Notes: a model not told the origin generated them from the sequence alone. A stretch of DNA of 64,000 nt from Amycolatopsis vastitatis (GCF_002234595.1 NZ_NMUL01000067.1:24743-88742), one strand, 5' to 3'. Positions 35,503 through 43,717 are shown, numbered from the stretch's first letter. Translations and numbers: made by a program.

Positions 35503-35702
35503 CGTGACCGGGTACTGATCTGCGACGACCAGGAACTGGTGCGCGTCGAGCTGAAGATGGTCCTGGACGGCCAGGACGACCTGGTTGTCGCCGGTGAGGC
35601 CGCGAACGGCGCCGACGCCGTCGAAGCAGCACTCGAGCTGCAGCCCGACCTGGTGCTGATGGACATCCGGATGCCGGTCCTCGACGGTGTGGAGGCCACC
35701 GC
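35503..35702 (+). pseudogene. Response-regulator receiver domain, truncated at both ends
   Basis: The frame encodes RVLICDDQELVRVELKM, ANGADAVEAALELQPDLVL and MDIRMPVLDGVEAT: a NarL-type receiver domain with the phospho-acceptor Asp in LVLMDIRMP and the acidic pair CDD. There is no start codon near its beginning, and the DNA-binding half is replaced after GVEAT by an IS5-family tail. Confidence 0.8.
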
Positions 35703-35792
35703 GAACACCTCCTGGCCCTCACAGCCGCCATCTGGCACAACCGCGCCACGGGCCAGCCCGTCACCCGATCCCTGACTGCCTACGACCACTGA
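35703..35792 (+). mobile_element. IS5-family transposase C-terminal remnant
   Basis: EHLLALTAAIWHN and SLTAYDH before the stop are the usual C-terminal end of actinobacterial IS5-type transposases. It is in a continuous open frame with the receiver fragment, marking a deletion or insertion endpoint at the right edge of the defence island. Confidence 0.7.
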
Positions 35793-36038
35793 CCGAGTTA
35801 CGCATTACTCGTCTTAGTTCTGCGGCCCGCGGTCGACCTCGGCAGCGCCTGGCCCGGATAGCGGCGGTCGAGCCACCGCTCGGGACGCCGGCCGAAACTG
35901 TGGTTGACACTTTCCGATCCGGCCTGTAGCGATTTCCTGCCTCGCAGAAGGCGCACCCGGGACACGATCAGGTGAAGGAAAGACATGAGGTCGTAACGAC
36001 CGCGCCGATCTGCGACGACTTCAAGATCGGAGGTGTCC

Positions 36039-36611
36039 GTGAACAAAACTGCACGAGGGGCGAACACAACGCCACGAACTACGCTGCTCAACCTGCAGAG
36101 GTCACGCGTACGCCTGCTGCGGAAACTGAGCGAGGGCGACGACCGCCAGGCCGCCAAGATCGGCCGGCGGGCGCTGGCCAAGGTCAGCCGAACAGTCGTC
36201 ACCGGCCGGGAACTGCCTCATCGCCTCAGCGTACCATCGCGAGAACTAGTGTCGATCATCAAAGTCGACGTCGAGGTCGCCGATGCCATCCGGGCGCAGG
36301 ACGTGGAGTCGGCTGTCGAGGGCATCCACAACACCTTCAAGCTAGCGGGGCGTTCACCTCAATCACTGGCTCCCGCCTCGAAACTGATCACGATTTCCAA
36401 CCTGCCGGCGACACAGCAGGTCCGACTACTCGAGTACCTCAACGCTCCAGCCTCCATGACCAAAGAGGACGTTGGCCCTGCGGCAAAGCCGCTGGCCGCG
36501 TTGTTCCTCGAATACGTCCACCAGGGACCTTTGTCGCTGAAGGCGTGTCGGCATGGCAACCCGTCGATCAGCGGCTTGTGCCACAAACCACCCTGCCCGG
36601 AGGCACCGTGA
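36039..36611 (+). CDS. Hypothetical helical protein, first gene of a two-gene operon
   Basis: 190 residues from the GTG at 36039, which follows GGAGG at 5-base spacing; a GTG at 36033 is less well placed. The N-terminus is basic (LNLQRSRVRLLRKL), the rest mixed helical with SVPSRELVSIIKVDVEVADAIRAQ. No family is recognised. Its TGA overlaps the GTG of the membrane protein gene (GTGA), so the two are translationally coupled. It lies between the pPIWI-RE island and the acyltransferase gene; GC and codon choice are less extreme than in the neighbours. Confidence 0.65.
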   Translation: MNKTARGANTTPRTTLLNLQRSRVRLLRKLSEGDDRQAAKIGRRALAKVSRTVVTGRELPHRLSVPSRELVSIIKVDVEVADAIRAQDVESAVEGIHNTFKLAGRSPQSLAPASKLITISNLPATQQVRLLEYLNAPASMTKEDVGPAAKPLAALFLEYVHQGPLSLKACRHGNPSISGLCHKPPCPEAP

Positions 36612-37195
36612 TCTCGTTCGTCCTCCTCGCCTCGGTGCTGGCAGCAGGACGCGCCGTGTGGATCGGAGACTACTTACGTCGATGCGCGATAGCGGCACCT
36701 GGCCACGGGATGACCTGGGTCAAAGCAGTCATTACCGGTATCAGAGTCACCACAACGTCAAAGCTCGAGGGCTACCGGACAGAGGCTCTCCACCAAGCTA
36801 CCCTCGGTCTGAGTGAGCGGCAGCTCGATACCTCGCTCGTTGGCGGGTCCGTCGCGTTGGCAGCCTGGACACAGCTTTTCGTGTCCTCGGAGAGCACACC
36901 GGGGTCAAGCATCAGCGATACCAGCCTGTCGCTGCTCTTCATCGGCGCGCTCGCGCTGATCGCAGCTCCGATCCTTTTTCGCACAGAAGGAATTCACTTG
37001 ACCTTCATCGGCCGCGAAACAGGTTCACATCTCGGCTTCGGCCTGGTGATCCTGAGTCTCCTGTCCATGGCTGCCGATCTGTCCATAAGCTGGCTCATCA
37101 CTGCCCTCGCCGTCCTGGTCGGAGCCCTCCTAGTGCTGCGAGACGTCAGCGAGGTGACCCGCCACGTACAACTCCAAAATGAATTCACCTTCTAA
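36608..37195 (+). CDS. Integral membrane protein coupled to preceding gene
   Basis: 195 residues, GTG start at 36608 preceded by GGAGG. Four hydrophobic segments are visible (ISFVLLASVLAAGRAVWI, SLLFIGALALIAAPILF, GFGLVILSLLSMAADLSI, LITALAVLVGALLVL) with a polar loop after the first. No family is recognised. The coupled arrangement of a soluble helical protein plus a membrane protein, next to a defence island, would suit a sensor/membrane-effector pair, but nothing in the sequence proves it. Confidence 0.7.
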   Translation: MISFVLLASVLAAGRAVWIGDYLRRCAIAAPGHGMTWVKAVITGIRVTTTSKLEGYRTEALHQATLGLSERQLDTSLVGGSVALAAWTQLFVSSESTPGSSISDTSLSLLFIGALALIAAPILFRTEGIHLTFIGRETGSHLGFGLVILSLLSMAADLSISWLITALAVLVGALLVLRDVSEVTRHVQLQNEFTF

Positions 37196-37229
37196 CGTGG
37201 CATAGCCTTCCCGCTCGCTCCCCTTGCCC

Positions 37230-37559
37230 TCACCGCGTGAGATCGACCGCGCCGGCGTGGACGCAGCGCTGACCAGGTCGACGCATGGCGATCCGGGCAC
37301 GAAACGACTGCGCCACCGGGCCGTCCGGCAGCGGAGCCGTCCACCGGTAGGACGGAGCACGAGCCACCGCAGCCGCCACCAGTGCCCGGCCGAAGCCGAG
37401 GCGCCGATACTCGGCGGCAACGTGGACGTAGTCGAGGGTGGCCGTTCGGCAGCTCGCGCACAGGCTAGCGGTCACTGCGCCGACCTCGGTGCGGTCGAGA
37501 TGGAGTTCGATCCGACCGGCCAGCGTTCCCCCGGTCGATCGTCCCGGACCTGGTGCTGA
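37230..37559 (-). pseudogene. GNAT acetyltransferase, N-terminally truncated
   Basis: The minus-strand frame reads GRIELHLDRTEVGAVTASL, then LDYVHVAAEYRRLGFGRALV, the GNAT acetyl-CoA-binding motif A (R-x-x-G-x-G). A C-terminal piece PVAQSFRARIAMRRPG follows. About the first third of the domain is missing and no start codon is in place. On the opposite strand at ~37525-37623 a frame ending PDLVLTTAGTLGHLIDHL runs to the next gene's ATG and may be another gene end. Confidence 0.6.
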
Positions 37560-37620
37560 CCACCGCCGGGACGCTCGGCCACCTGATCGACCACCTCACC
37601 ACCGATCCGGAAGGCACACC

Positions 37621-38220
37621 ATGATCACCGACACCGAGCCGTTCGTCGAAGCATCCGCCGACGTCGGCCCTGGAGCACGGATCGGCGCCGGCACCCGCGT
37701 GTGGCACCAGGCGCAAGTCGCCGATGGCGTCGAGATCGGCACCGGCTGCACGCTGGGCAAGAGCTGCTACATCGGCTCAGGCTCGCGGATCGGCGACAAC
37801 GTCAAGATCGGCAACCACGCCGACGTCTTCGGCGCCCAGCTCGACGACGACGTCATGATCAGCCCGCAGGTCGTACTTACCGAAGACCGCACACCTCGAG
37901 CCACCCGCCCTGACGGCCAGCGCCAGGGCCCGGGCGACTGGACGTCGGCGCCGGTCATCGTGCGCCGCGGCGCGACCGTCGGCGCTGGTGCCCGCGTCGC
38001 ACCCGGTATCGAGATCGGGCCGTACGCACTGGTGGGCATCGGCGCCGTCGTGCTGCGCGACGTCGCTGCGCACGCCCTGGTTCTGGGCAATCCGGCGCGA
38101 GCGGTCGGCTGGGTCTGCCGCTGCGCGGGCACCCTGGACGACCGGCTGCGGTGCCCGCGGTGCGAACGGACCTACGAACTGGCCGCTGACCTGCTGACCA
38201 AGATTCAGGTCGGCCGGTAG
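37621..38220 (+). CDS. Left-handed beta-helix acyltransferase with C-terminal zinc ribbon
   Basis: 199 residues. Many hexapeptide repeats (ADVGPGARIGAGTRVWHQAQV, EIGTGCTLGKSCYIGSG, VGAGARVAPGIEIGPYALVG) form a LbH trimer typical of WbpD/WlbB-like sugar N-acetyltransferases acting on amino sugar nucleotides. The end carries CRCAGTLDD and CPRCERTYEL, a zinc ribbon common in this subgroup. The ATG overlaps the stop of a short open frame (ATGA), which suggests that the acyltransferase was once downstream of a now truncated gene. Its amino-sugar substrate is inferred. Confidence 0.88.
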   Translation: MITDTEPFVEASADVGPGARIGAGTRVWHQAQVADGVEIGTGCTLGKSCYIGSGSRIGDNVKIGNHADVFGAQLDDDVMISPQVVLTEDRTPRATRPDGQRQGPGDWTSAPVIVRRGATVGAGARVAPGIEIGPYALVGIGAVVLRDVAAHALVLGNPARAVGWVCRCAGTLDDRLRCPRCERTYELAADLLTKIQVGR

Positions 38221-38270
38221 CTCGACGCCGGTCACCGACGGTCCCGGCGGCGTGAGTAGCGTCGCCGCTC

Positions 38271-38786
38271 ATGACCCAGGGATGGCTGCCGCCCGCCGAG
38301 TACTACGCCACGCTGCCCAAGCAGATCGCCAGCGCCGGCGTGATCTTCCGCGACGCCGAGGGCCGCGTTCTGCTCGTCGAGCCCACCTACGGCGCCGAGA
38401 CCTGGGAGCTCCCCGGTGGCGGACTGGACGAGGGCGAGTCCCCGTGGGCGGGCGCGCGCCGCGAGATCAAGGAAGAGCTCGGGTTCGACCTGTTGCCCGG
38501 CCGGCTGCTGGTCGTGGACTGGGTTCCGCCGCAGCCGGACGGCCGTCCCGCCCTGACGAACAACTTGTTCGACGGTGGCATCCTGGGCGAGGACCAGATC
38601 GCGTCGCTCCGGCTGGCCGATGGCGAGCTGAAGCGCTCGAAGTTCGCCACCCGCGCCGAGGCTGCAGGAATGCTCCGGCCGCACATGGCACGCCGCGTCG
38701 CGGTGTGCCTCGACGTCGTGGACACCGGCCGGACCGCCTACCTCGAGAACGGGTTTGATCCGCTCGGGCCAGGTGACGTCTCCTAG
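38271..38786 (+). CDS. Nudix hydrolase
   Basis: 171 residues with a complete Nudix box, GGLDEGESPWAGARREIKEE-LG, which holds the metal-binding glutamates. The substrate would be a nucleoside diphosphate derivative; specificity cannot be told. It follows the acyltransferase by 50 bases on the same strand. Confidence 0.92.
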   Translation: MTQGWLPPAEYYATLPKQIASAGVIFRDAEGRVLLVEPTYGAETWELPGGGLDEGESPWAGARREIKEELGFDLLPGRLLVVDWVPPQPDGRPALTNNLFDGGILGEDQIASLRLADGELKRSKFATRAEAAGMLRPHMARRVAVCLDVVDTGRTAYLENGFDPLGPGDVS

Positions 38787-38982
38787 CCGAGCTGCCAAGC
38801 GCATGGTCACGTACTGTGCGGCAGCCACCTTTTGTGATGCTCCGTGAAGGGGCCGCCAACAGACCGGCCCACGCCGTCGGCGAATGCTGAGCAAGACGGG
38901 TCACCACTGAGCCAAGTCCCAAGAATTGGCAGGTCACACAGCCATCCGCCGCCTACGCTGTCCCACTACCGGCACATCGTCA

Positions 38983-39720
38983 TCAGCGAAGTTGCCGCAT
39001 GAGGACGACGAGTTCGGCGGGGTCGAGGTCGCACAGCTCGGCCATGCGATACAGCGCGCCCAGTTCCAGCCGAATCTCCTCGCCCGAGCCGGGCTGGCGG
39101 AGCCGGTCCTCGGCCCAGCGGCGCAGCGGCTCAAGGTGCGGCTCGACGAGGGCCGCAAGCGAGCGCAGGTTCACCCTGATGTGGCCGGGTTCGTCGACGA
39201 CGACGCGCTGATGCACTCTCGCGATCAGGTGCTGCGGGAGTTCGTCCATCGCAAGACACAGCTCGACCAGGCGCACCACTGAGCATTGCCGGGAGCCCAG
39301 CTCGTACGTGGCCAGGGTCTGCACGGAAATGCCACTTGGCAACTGCCGCTGCAGGTCCTTTCGCGTCCAGCCACACCGACGTCGCAGCATCCGGAGTTCC
39401 TCACCGAGGATTCGCTGATAGACGTCGGCATCAACCACGCCGGCCTCGGACCCGAGCACCGGAGCAGTCGATACCTCGCCACCGCCAGGAACTGTGTCCT
39501 GAGATGTCGCCTTGTCCGACAAACCGGGTTCCCTCGTCAGCGACACGTGCCGTAACGAGGCCGGCTCCGACAGTACGCTGGGTGCGTGCAGGTTCTCGGT
39601 GCCCAGAGCAGCGAAGCCACGCAGTGGGGCGTCCAGCCGTCGGACGCGCTCATGCTCGATTGGCGTCACGACGCGGTCCGTATCGCTGGGACCGCCCCTC
39701 GGGCCGCCGTCCAACCGCAT
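38983..39720 (-). CDS. XRE-family DNA-binding protein, last gene of seven-gene operon
   Basis: 245 residues if started at the ATG at 39720. Residues ~100-165 contain a helix-turn-helix of the XRE type (LGEELRMLRRRCGWTRKDLQ, SVQTLATYELGSRQCSVVRL). The C-terminal part is helical with PAELVVLMRQLR at the end. The first ~95 residues are low-complexity and may be untranslated; internal GTG codons near 39480-39500 are alternative starts, so the N-terminus is uncertain. Actinobacteria carry many such proteins as developmental regulators. Confidence 0.7.
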   Translation of the reverse strand: MRLDGGPRGGPSDTDRVVTPIEHERVRRLDAPLRGFAALGTENLHAPSVLSEPASLRHVSLTREPGLSDKATSQDTVPGGGEVSTAPVLGSEAGVVDADVYQRILGEELRMLRRRCGWTRKDLQRQLPSGISVQTLATYELGSRQCSVVRLVELCLAMDELPQHLIARVHQRVVVDEPGHIRVNLRSLAALVEPHLEPLRRWAEDRLRQPGSGEEIRLELGALYRMAELCDLDPAELVVLMRQLR

Positions 39721-39784
39721 AGTGCGCGACGTCCCCCATGCGGGGCCTGCGGCAGTTCAACTGCCTCCGGCACGTAGTCCCCGT

Positions 39785-40390
39785 TCATGGCGTCCGCCCC
39801 TCGAAGCCATGGGCTTGCAGGATGTCCCAGACCTTCCGCTCGGACAGGCCGTGACGCACCGCGAGCGCCGAGACGCTGACACCCGAGCGGTGCTCTTCAG
39901 CCATACGTTCACCCGATACCGACACGTGTGCAGCATCGACCAGTTCCCGCACCCAGTTGTCGATCTCGAACGGCGGCGGTGCCTGCGATGTGGCAGCCGA
40001 GGGCGCACCGCCGTCGCGATGGCGGAGAATGCGGTTCCCGACGGTGGAGAAACTCATTCCTGCGACCGGCGCGATCATCCTCAACGACCATCCGTCTTTC
40101 TGAGCGGCCGTGAACGCCTCGGCCACACGCGCAGTGACCACCTTGTTCGTAGCCTCAACCCAGCGACGCCATCCCTTCTCAAGCTCGGCCAGCCCCAGGA
40201 TCCGCGCCTGGTGCGGCAACTCGGCCAACACGGCGCTCTGCTCCCGCACGACCGTGCGCATCAGGTCAGCTCCGCGAGCCACTTCTGCCAGCGCCTCGAC
40301 CACCCCGGGATCAACCCGGACGGACGGGCGTCGCGGCTCCCACGCCGTTTCGTCGGGCACGATAATGCGGTCGTGTTCTGCCGGTGCCAC
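39785..40390 (-). CDS. Putative DNA-binding protein with two helix-turn-helix motifs
   Basis: 201 residues. Two HTH-like segments are visible: GWSLRMIAPVAGMSFSTVGNR in the middle and VSVSALAVRHGLSERKVWDI near the end. The N-terminal part is a helical region (GVVEALAEVARGADLMRTVV). No named family is recognised. It lies in the same leftward operon as the ATPase-like gene (29-base gap), suggesting a shared regulatory function. Confidence 0.7.
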   Translation of the reverse strand: MAPAEHDRIIVPDETAWEPRRPSVRVDPGVVEALAEVARGADLMRTVVREQSAVLAELPHQARILGLAELEKGWRRWVEATNKVVTARVAEAFTAAQKDGWSLRMIAPVAGMSFSTVGNRILRHRDGGAPSAATSQAPPPFEIDNWVRELVDAAHVSVSGERMAEEHRSGVSVSALAVRHGLSERKVWDILQAHGFEGRTP

Positions 40391-40419
40391 AAATGATGCC
40401 TTCCGATTCCATATCGTGA

Positions 40420-41031
40420 CTAGACAACTTCAATGCCGTGAAGGACGCGCTCCATAACTTCGTCGGTTGGGCCACTGACAGCGGGACGCCGCGGGTACGG
40501 CGTCGGGTTGCGCGGACGTTTCGGCAAACCGCTCTCAGTGCGTTCGAAGACCGGGAGTTGCGCCCACACCGTCCGGCCTCGACCATCAGGGAACTCGCCC
40601 CAGCGTGCGGCCGTCGCATGCAACGCTTCGGCCAGAGAGCAGCTGTCCTCGCTGGTCTTCCGCAGCGCTTCTGGCGTGACACATGCACTGTCCCACACTT
40701 CCAGCCCGATGCTCCTGCGCAAGCAGACAAGGCGGATTGTCAGCAGGTCCAGGGTCGGCAGTGCCCACCAGTTGATGATTGACTCGTCGGGACCAGTGGC
40801 CGCTACCGCACGGCTGACCATCTCCTCCGCGAGCAACACGGCGTCTCCGATGGCAGTCGGTGTTCGCCAACGCTCCAAGGTGGACACGACAAAGGCCCGA
40901 GCTGAACCCACGGCTGTCGGAAGAGCCGCCAGCCTCAAGGAGTCAACCTGCACTGGTCGCTCTGGTACCGCAGCGCCGTCAGGATTCGCCGATCGAAGTG
41001 CCGATAGTCTTACTTTCGCTGACGTCGTCAT
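40420..41031 (-). CDS. HATPase_c/SpoIIAB-like ATP-binding regulatory protein
   Basis: 203 residues from the ATG at 41031. The central region (AVGSARAFVVSTLERW, AIGDAVLLAEEMVSRAVAATG, LLTIRLVCLRRSIGLEVWD) matches the histidine-kinase-like ATPases of anti-sigma factors common in actinobacteria, in which LLAEEMVSRA corresponds to the N-box helix (usually LLVSELVTNA). The N-box Asn is replaced, so ATP binding may be altered. The start overlaps the 84-residue gene upstream by 53 bases. Confidence 0.7.
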   Translation of the reverse strand: MTTSAKVRLSALRSANPDGAAVPERPVQVDSLRLAALPTAVGSARAFVVSTLERWRTPTAIGDAVLLAEEMVSRAVAATGPDESIINWWALPTLDLLTIRLVCLRRSIGLEVWDSACVTPEALRKTSEDSCSLAEALHATAARWGEFPDGRGRTVWAQLPVFERTESGLPKRPRNPTPYPRRPAVSGPTDEVMERVLHGIEVV

Positions 41032-41233
41032 CGACAACACCACCTTCCACTACTTGACCGGACGCGTTGAGCGCACGCTGGCGGATGGTCTCGGCGGCGT
41101 CGACCAGGCGATCGGCGAAGCTGACCTGTTCGTCATGACTTAGCCGGTTCTCCAGCAACGCAACCGAAAATTCGGGCGTGTCCCGGCTCAGCTGTTTCAG
41201 CTGAAGCAAGATCGTCTCGGTGATGTCCTCCAT
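40979..41233 (-). CDS. Small conserved acidic protein
   Basis: 84 residues: a helical body (ITETILLQLKQLSRDTPEF, LVDAAETIRQRAL) and an acidic tail. Similar small proteins are found beside recombinase-like proteins in actinobacteria; function unknown. The ATG overlaps the stop of the recombinase-like gene by one base (TGATG), so translation is coupled. Confidence 0.65.
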   Translation of the reverse strand: MEDITETILLQLKQLSRDTPEFSVALLENRLSHDEQVSFADRLVDAAETIRQRALNASGQVVEGGVVDDDVSESKTIGTSIGES

Positions 41234-41646
41234 CAGGAAATCTCCCCGAGTGTGAAGACTTCTGCGGCAGCGTCGAGTTCGAGCCGTGCGAGCATCATGT
41301 TCTGCAGCAACATGTTCCGAGCGAGATGTCGCAGTGTCGGGACGAACACGTAGTGCGCATGTACTCGTCGCAGCTCGGCGACGAGCTCATTGAACGCTTC
41401 TTGCGAGCCGCACGCGAACTCGTAGAAGAAGGCGACAAAGCAGAAGCCTTTCGCCGCCGCACAGGCTCGAAGGTCCTGTTCGAGAAGCCGGACCTTGTCA
41501 TCCAAGATATTGCAGGGTACGCGCATGTAGCCATACGCAGGCGGCCCCTGAACGACGAGAGCAGCTTGTGGGCCGACGAGCTGAGTCGGTACGTTCGCGG
41601 AGCGGAGGTCATGCCCCGGACTGTGACGCTCCAACAGGCGAGTCAT
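41233..41646 (-). CDS. Serine-recombinase-like N-terminal domain protein, probably non-catalytic
   Basis: 137 residues from the ATG at 41646. The fold markers of a resolvase N-terminal domain are present: YGYMRVPCNILDDKVRLLEQ, an AAAKGFCFVAFFYEFACGS strand-loop, and HYVFVPTLRHLARN. The catalytic Ser normally found in YxRVS is replaced by Pro (YMRVP), and no DNA-binding C-terminal domain follows. Such proteins are common in actinobacterial genomes as apparently inactive relatives, possibly regulatory. Both neighbours overlap it (TGATG at the 3' end, ATGA at the 5' end), so it belongs to a tight operon. Confidence 0.7.
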   Translation of the reverse strand: MTRLLERHSPGHDLRSANVPTQLVGPQAALVVQGPPAYGYMRVPCNILDDKVRLLEQDLRACAAAKGFCFVAFFYEFACGSQEAFNELVAELRRVHAHYVFVPTLRHLARNMLLQNMMLARLELDAAAEVFTLGEIS

Positions 41647-42023
41647 GGTCGAGCCACCTGACCGAACCAGTCCGGCTGTGCCTGCTGGGCAGCCTGAACC
41701 TGGTCCTGTGCGCGGGCCGCGAGGTACGTGAGCGCATCGAGGTATACGGCGCGCCGGCGTTCGCCGTGCGAGGTCAGCAGAGCCCACCCCGCCTGGTCAG
41801 CACTCCGGCGGGTGACGAGGTAGCCCGCCGACCGCATCACGAAGAACTGGCGTTTCAGTCGATCCTGACTGATCCCGACCGCCTGACACAGGAAGGAAAA
41901 CCGACGCCATTGCGACGTTTCGAGCAAACACAGCAAGTGGAGCCGAGTGAGGTCCGGCAGAACGCGGTCCTCGGCGCTTTCAAACGTCGCCACACGGGTG
42001 GACCCGGATTCCGATTCACCCAT
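41643..42023 (-). CDS. Winged-helix transcriptional regulator
   Basis: 126 residues. DLTRLHLLCLLETSQWRRFSF, SQDRLKRQFFVMRSAGYLV and a wing ending WALLTSHGERRR form a MarR/PadR-like winged helix. The start overlaps the 70-residue gene upstream by 8 bases, and the stop overlaps the recombinase-like gene. Confidence 0.75.
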   Translation of the reverse strand: MGESESGSTRVATFESAEDRVLPDLTRLHLLCLLETSQWRRFSFLCQAVGISQDRLKRQFFVMRSAGYLVTRRSADQAGWALLTSHGERRRAVYLDALTYLAARAQDQVQAAQQAQPDWFGQVARP

Positions 42024-42228
42024 CGTTCGTCACCGGCCGAACCGCCCGCAGGTTCACCGGACGGTGATGCGCGACCGCCCGGGCAGCGAAGAGCCACACC
42101 TCGACGGTGCGCGTCGCAAGTCCGCTGACCAGCCCGAACGGCGTCCCACTGACATCTTCCGCGCGTGCCACCGGAACACCGGGCCAAAGCCGGGTTCCGC
42201 CAGCATCTCGGAGGTCTGACGCGACCAT
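42016..42228 (-). CDS. Small hypothetical protein, first gene of the operon
   Basis: 70 residues from the ATG at 42228 (MVASDLRDAGGTRLWPGVPV). A short beta-rich protein resembling nothing recognised; FGLVSGLATRTVEVWLFAAR is the most regular stretch. It heads a leftward seven-gene operon divergent from the XRE-DUF5753 gene across a region with two TGCGCA-type palindromes. Confidence 0.55.
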   Translation of the reverse strand: MVASDLRDAGGTRLWPGVPVARAEDVSGTPFGLVSGLATRTVEVWLFAARAVAHHRPVNLRAVRPVTNDG

Positions 42229-42341
42229 CCGATCACCTCTCCTAGGTCGGGCCGACGGGGTGACGGGCGGGTGTCCCAACAGCCATGCCGACGACACCCG
42301 GCGTCCCGGATAGCCACCCCGCCGACACACGCAGCATGACA

Positions 42342-42396
42342 TGCGCAACTGCGTAGATTCAAGTCAACCAGGTGGGCGAAGCTGCGCAATTGCGCA
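42342..42396. promoter_or_regulatory. Two TGCGCA-type palindromes in the divergent promoter region
   Basis: TGCGCAATTGCGCA (42383-42396) is a perfect 14-bp palindrome and TGCGCAACTGCGTA (42342-42355) a near-perfect one, 41 bases apart, about four helical turns. They lie between the leftward operon (start 42228) and the XRE-DUF5753 gene (start 42423), so one regulator could loop and control both. Confidence 0.6.
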
Positions 42397-42422
42397 CTTG
42401 TGAGCCCGCTATGCTCATCCTC

Positions 42423-43310
42423 ATGGCGGCACCTACGCGAGCCCGGAAGCGCCTCGGCGACTTCCTGTACCAGCTGCGCAACCGAGAGAATGTCCAGGTC
42501 ACCCTGCGCGCGGCAGGAGAAGAGCTGCGTCTGGCAGACAGCTCGATCAGCCGGTTCGAGACCGGCCAGATGTTGCCAGGCTGGCCCGATGTGCAGGCAC
42601 TTCTGCGGCTCTACGGCGCAAGCGACGAAGACTCTGCAATTGCGTCGCAGCTGTGGGACCAGGCGAAGAACGGACCGAAGCCGGTTCGCCTGCCCTCGGA
42701 AGCCCCGCCCGCGTTCCGTCGGCTCGTCAATGAGGAGCGCGAGGCCAAGGGCATCAGGTGCGTCAGCATGACCGTGATCACCGGATACTTCCAGCGTGAG
42801 CGGTACGCCCGCGCCGTCGTGGACGCCGGGCGAACCTTCAGCAGGAACGAGGGACGCGTGCCGAGCCGGCTGAGCCGTCAGCAGCTTCTCGCGCCACCTG
42901 TCAGTCTGCCGGTACACGCACTGCTCGACGAAGCCGTGCTGACCAGGGCGGTCGGCGGTCCGGACACCATGATCGACCAGCTGAAGCACCTGCTCACGCT
43001 CGGCGAGCAGGACAACATCACCATCCAGGTCGTGCCGTTCGGCGCAGGCGCATACGGGACGATGTCCGGAGCCTGCACGATCGTCGACTATCCGGACGAC
43101 GAGGGCTCCGGCGTCTACCTCGAGTACGCGGCCGGAGGAGCGTGGGTCGAGGCCAAGGCGGATGTAGATTGCTTTACGGCCATGTTCGACGACGTCAGCG
43201 GACGCCTCTCGCCTGTCAACGACGAAGAGGAGTCCTGGCCCGCTGCCTTGGACCCGTCCGAGTCAGCGGACCTGATCCGGAGCAAGATAAGGGTGTTTGA
43301 AGGTCAATGA
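42423..43310 (+). CDS. XRE-family regulator with DUF5753 domain
   Basis: 295 residues from the ATG at 42423. The XRE helix-turn-helix spans residues ~10-70 (RLGDFLYQLRNRENVQVTLR, DSSISRFETGQMLPGW). The DUF5753 domain follows, with the typical ITGYFQRERYARAVV, VSLPVHALLDEAVLTRAVGG and ITIQVVPFGAGAYGTMSG segments. Such proteins are paired with DUF397 proteins in actinobacteria and act as a regulator/antagonist module. The stop overlaps the DUF397 start (ATGA). The TGCGCA palindromes just upstream are candidate binding sites. Confidence 0.93.
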   Translation: MAAPTRARKRLGDFLYQLRNRENVQVTLRAAGEELRLADSSISRFETGQMLPGWPDVQALLRLYGASDEDSAIASQLWDQAKNGPKPVRLPSEAPPAFRRLVNEEREAKGIRCVSMTVITGYFQRERYARAVVDAGRTFSRNEGRVPSRLSRQQLLAPPVSLPVHALLDEAVLTRAVGGPDTMIDQLKHLLTLGEQDNITIQVVPFGAGAYGTMSGACTIVDYPDDEGSGVYLEYAAGGAWVEAKADVDCFTAMFDDVSGRLSPVNDEEESWPAALDPSESADLIRSKIRVFEGQ

Positions 43311-43525
43311 CAGAGGGACTGATCTGGCGGAAGAGTAGCTATTCAGGAGGCGGGACCACCAACGACTGCGTGGAGGTGGCCTTCGCCCTGTCGGACGAAG
43401 CGACCTACATGCGGGACTCCAAGGACCCGGACGGCGGAATGATCAAGCTTCCTGCGGCCGGGTGGACGGGCCTCCTTCAGGCCGTCTCAGAAGGCACGAT
43501 CGGCCACACCACGCCGAACGGGTAA
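43307..43525 (+). CDS. DUF397 protein partner of XRE-DUF5753
   Basis: 72 residues with the standard DUF397 pattern: WRKSSYSGGG, DCVEVAF, MRDSKDPDGGMI and WTGLLQAVSEG. Partners of this type bind or modulate the XRE-DUF5753 protein; some pairs behave as toxin-antitoxin-like modules. Translationally coupled to the regulator. Confidence 0.93.
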   Translation: MTEGLIWRKSSYSGGGTTNDCVEVAFALSDEATYMRDSKDPDGGMIKLPAAGWTGLLQAVSEGTIGHTTPNG

Positions 43526-43534
43526 ACGTCTGAC

Positions 43535-43574
43535 GAGAGAAGGAGGACGTCCACAGGGACGTCCTCCTTCTCTC
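43535..43574 (+). terminator. Perfect 18-bp hairpin terminator
   Basis: GAGAGAAGGAGGACGTCC, a 4-base loop ACAG, then the exact complement. It lies between the DUF397 gene and the convergent XRE-ImmA gene, so it probably ends transcription from both sides. Confidence 0.85.
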
Positions 43575-43717
43575 GTTGTGGATCACCACCGACACGCGGT
43601 CAGTCATGCAGCGAGGTCTCCACTTTCGCCAGTACATGTCAGCCAACCGGGATGAGACTTCCCTGATGGGATGCGATCGGCCGGACCCGAGTTTCGCGCT
43701 TCCAAGAGACTCGGCGA

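Noticed and set aside
35972..36607. Long upstream extension of the membrane protein frame
   Set aside because: It lies in another frame over the 190-residue gene, is Arg/Pro/Gly-rich, and the GTG at 36608 has its own GGAGG.
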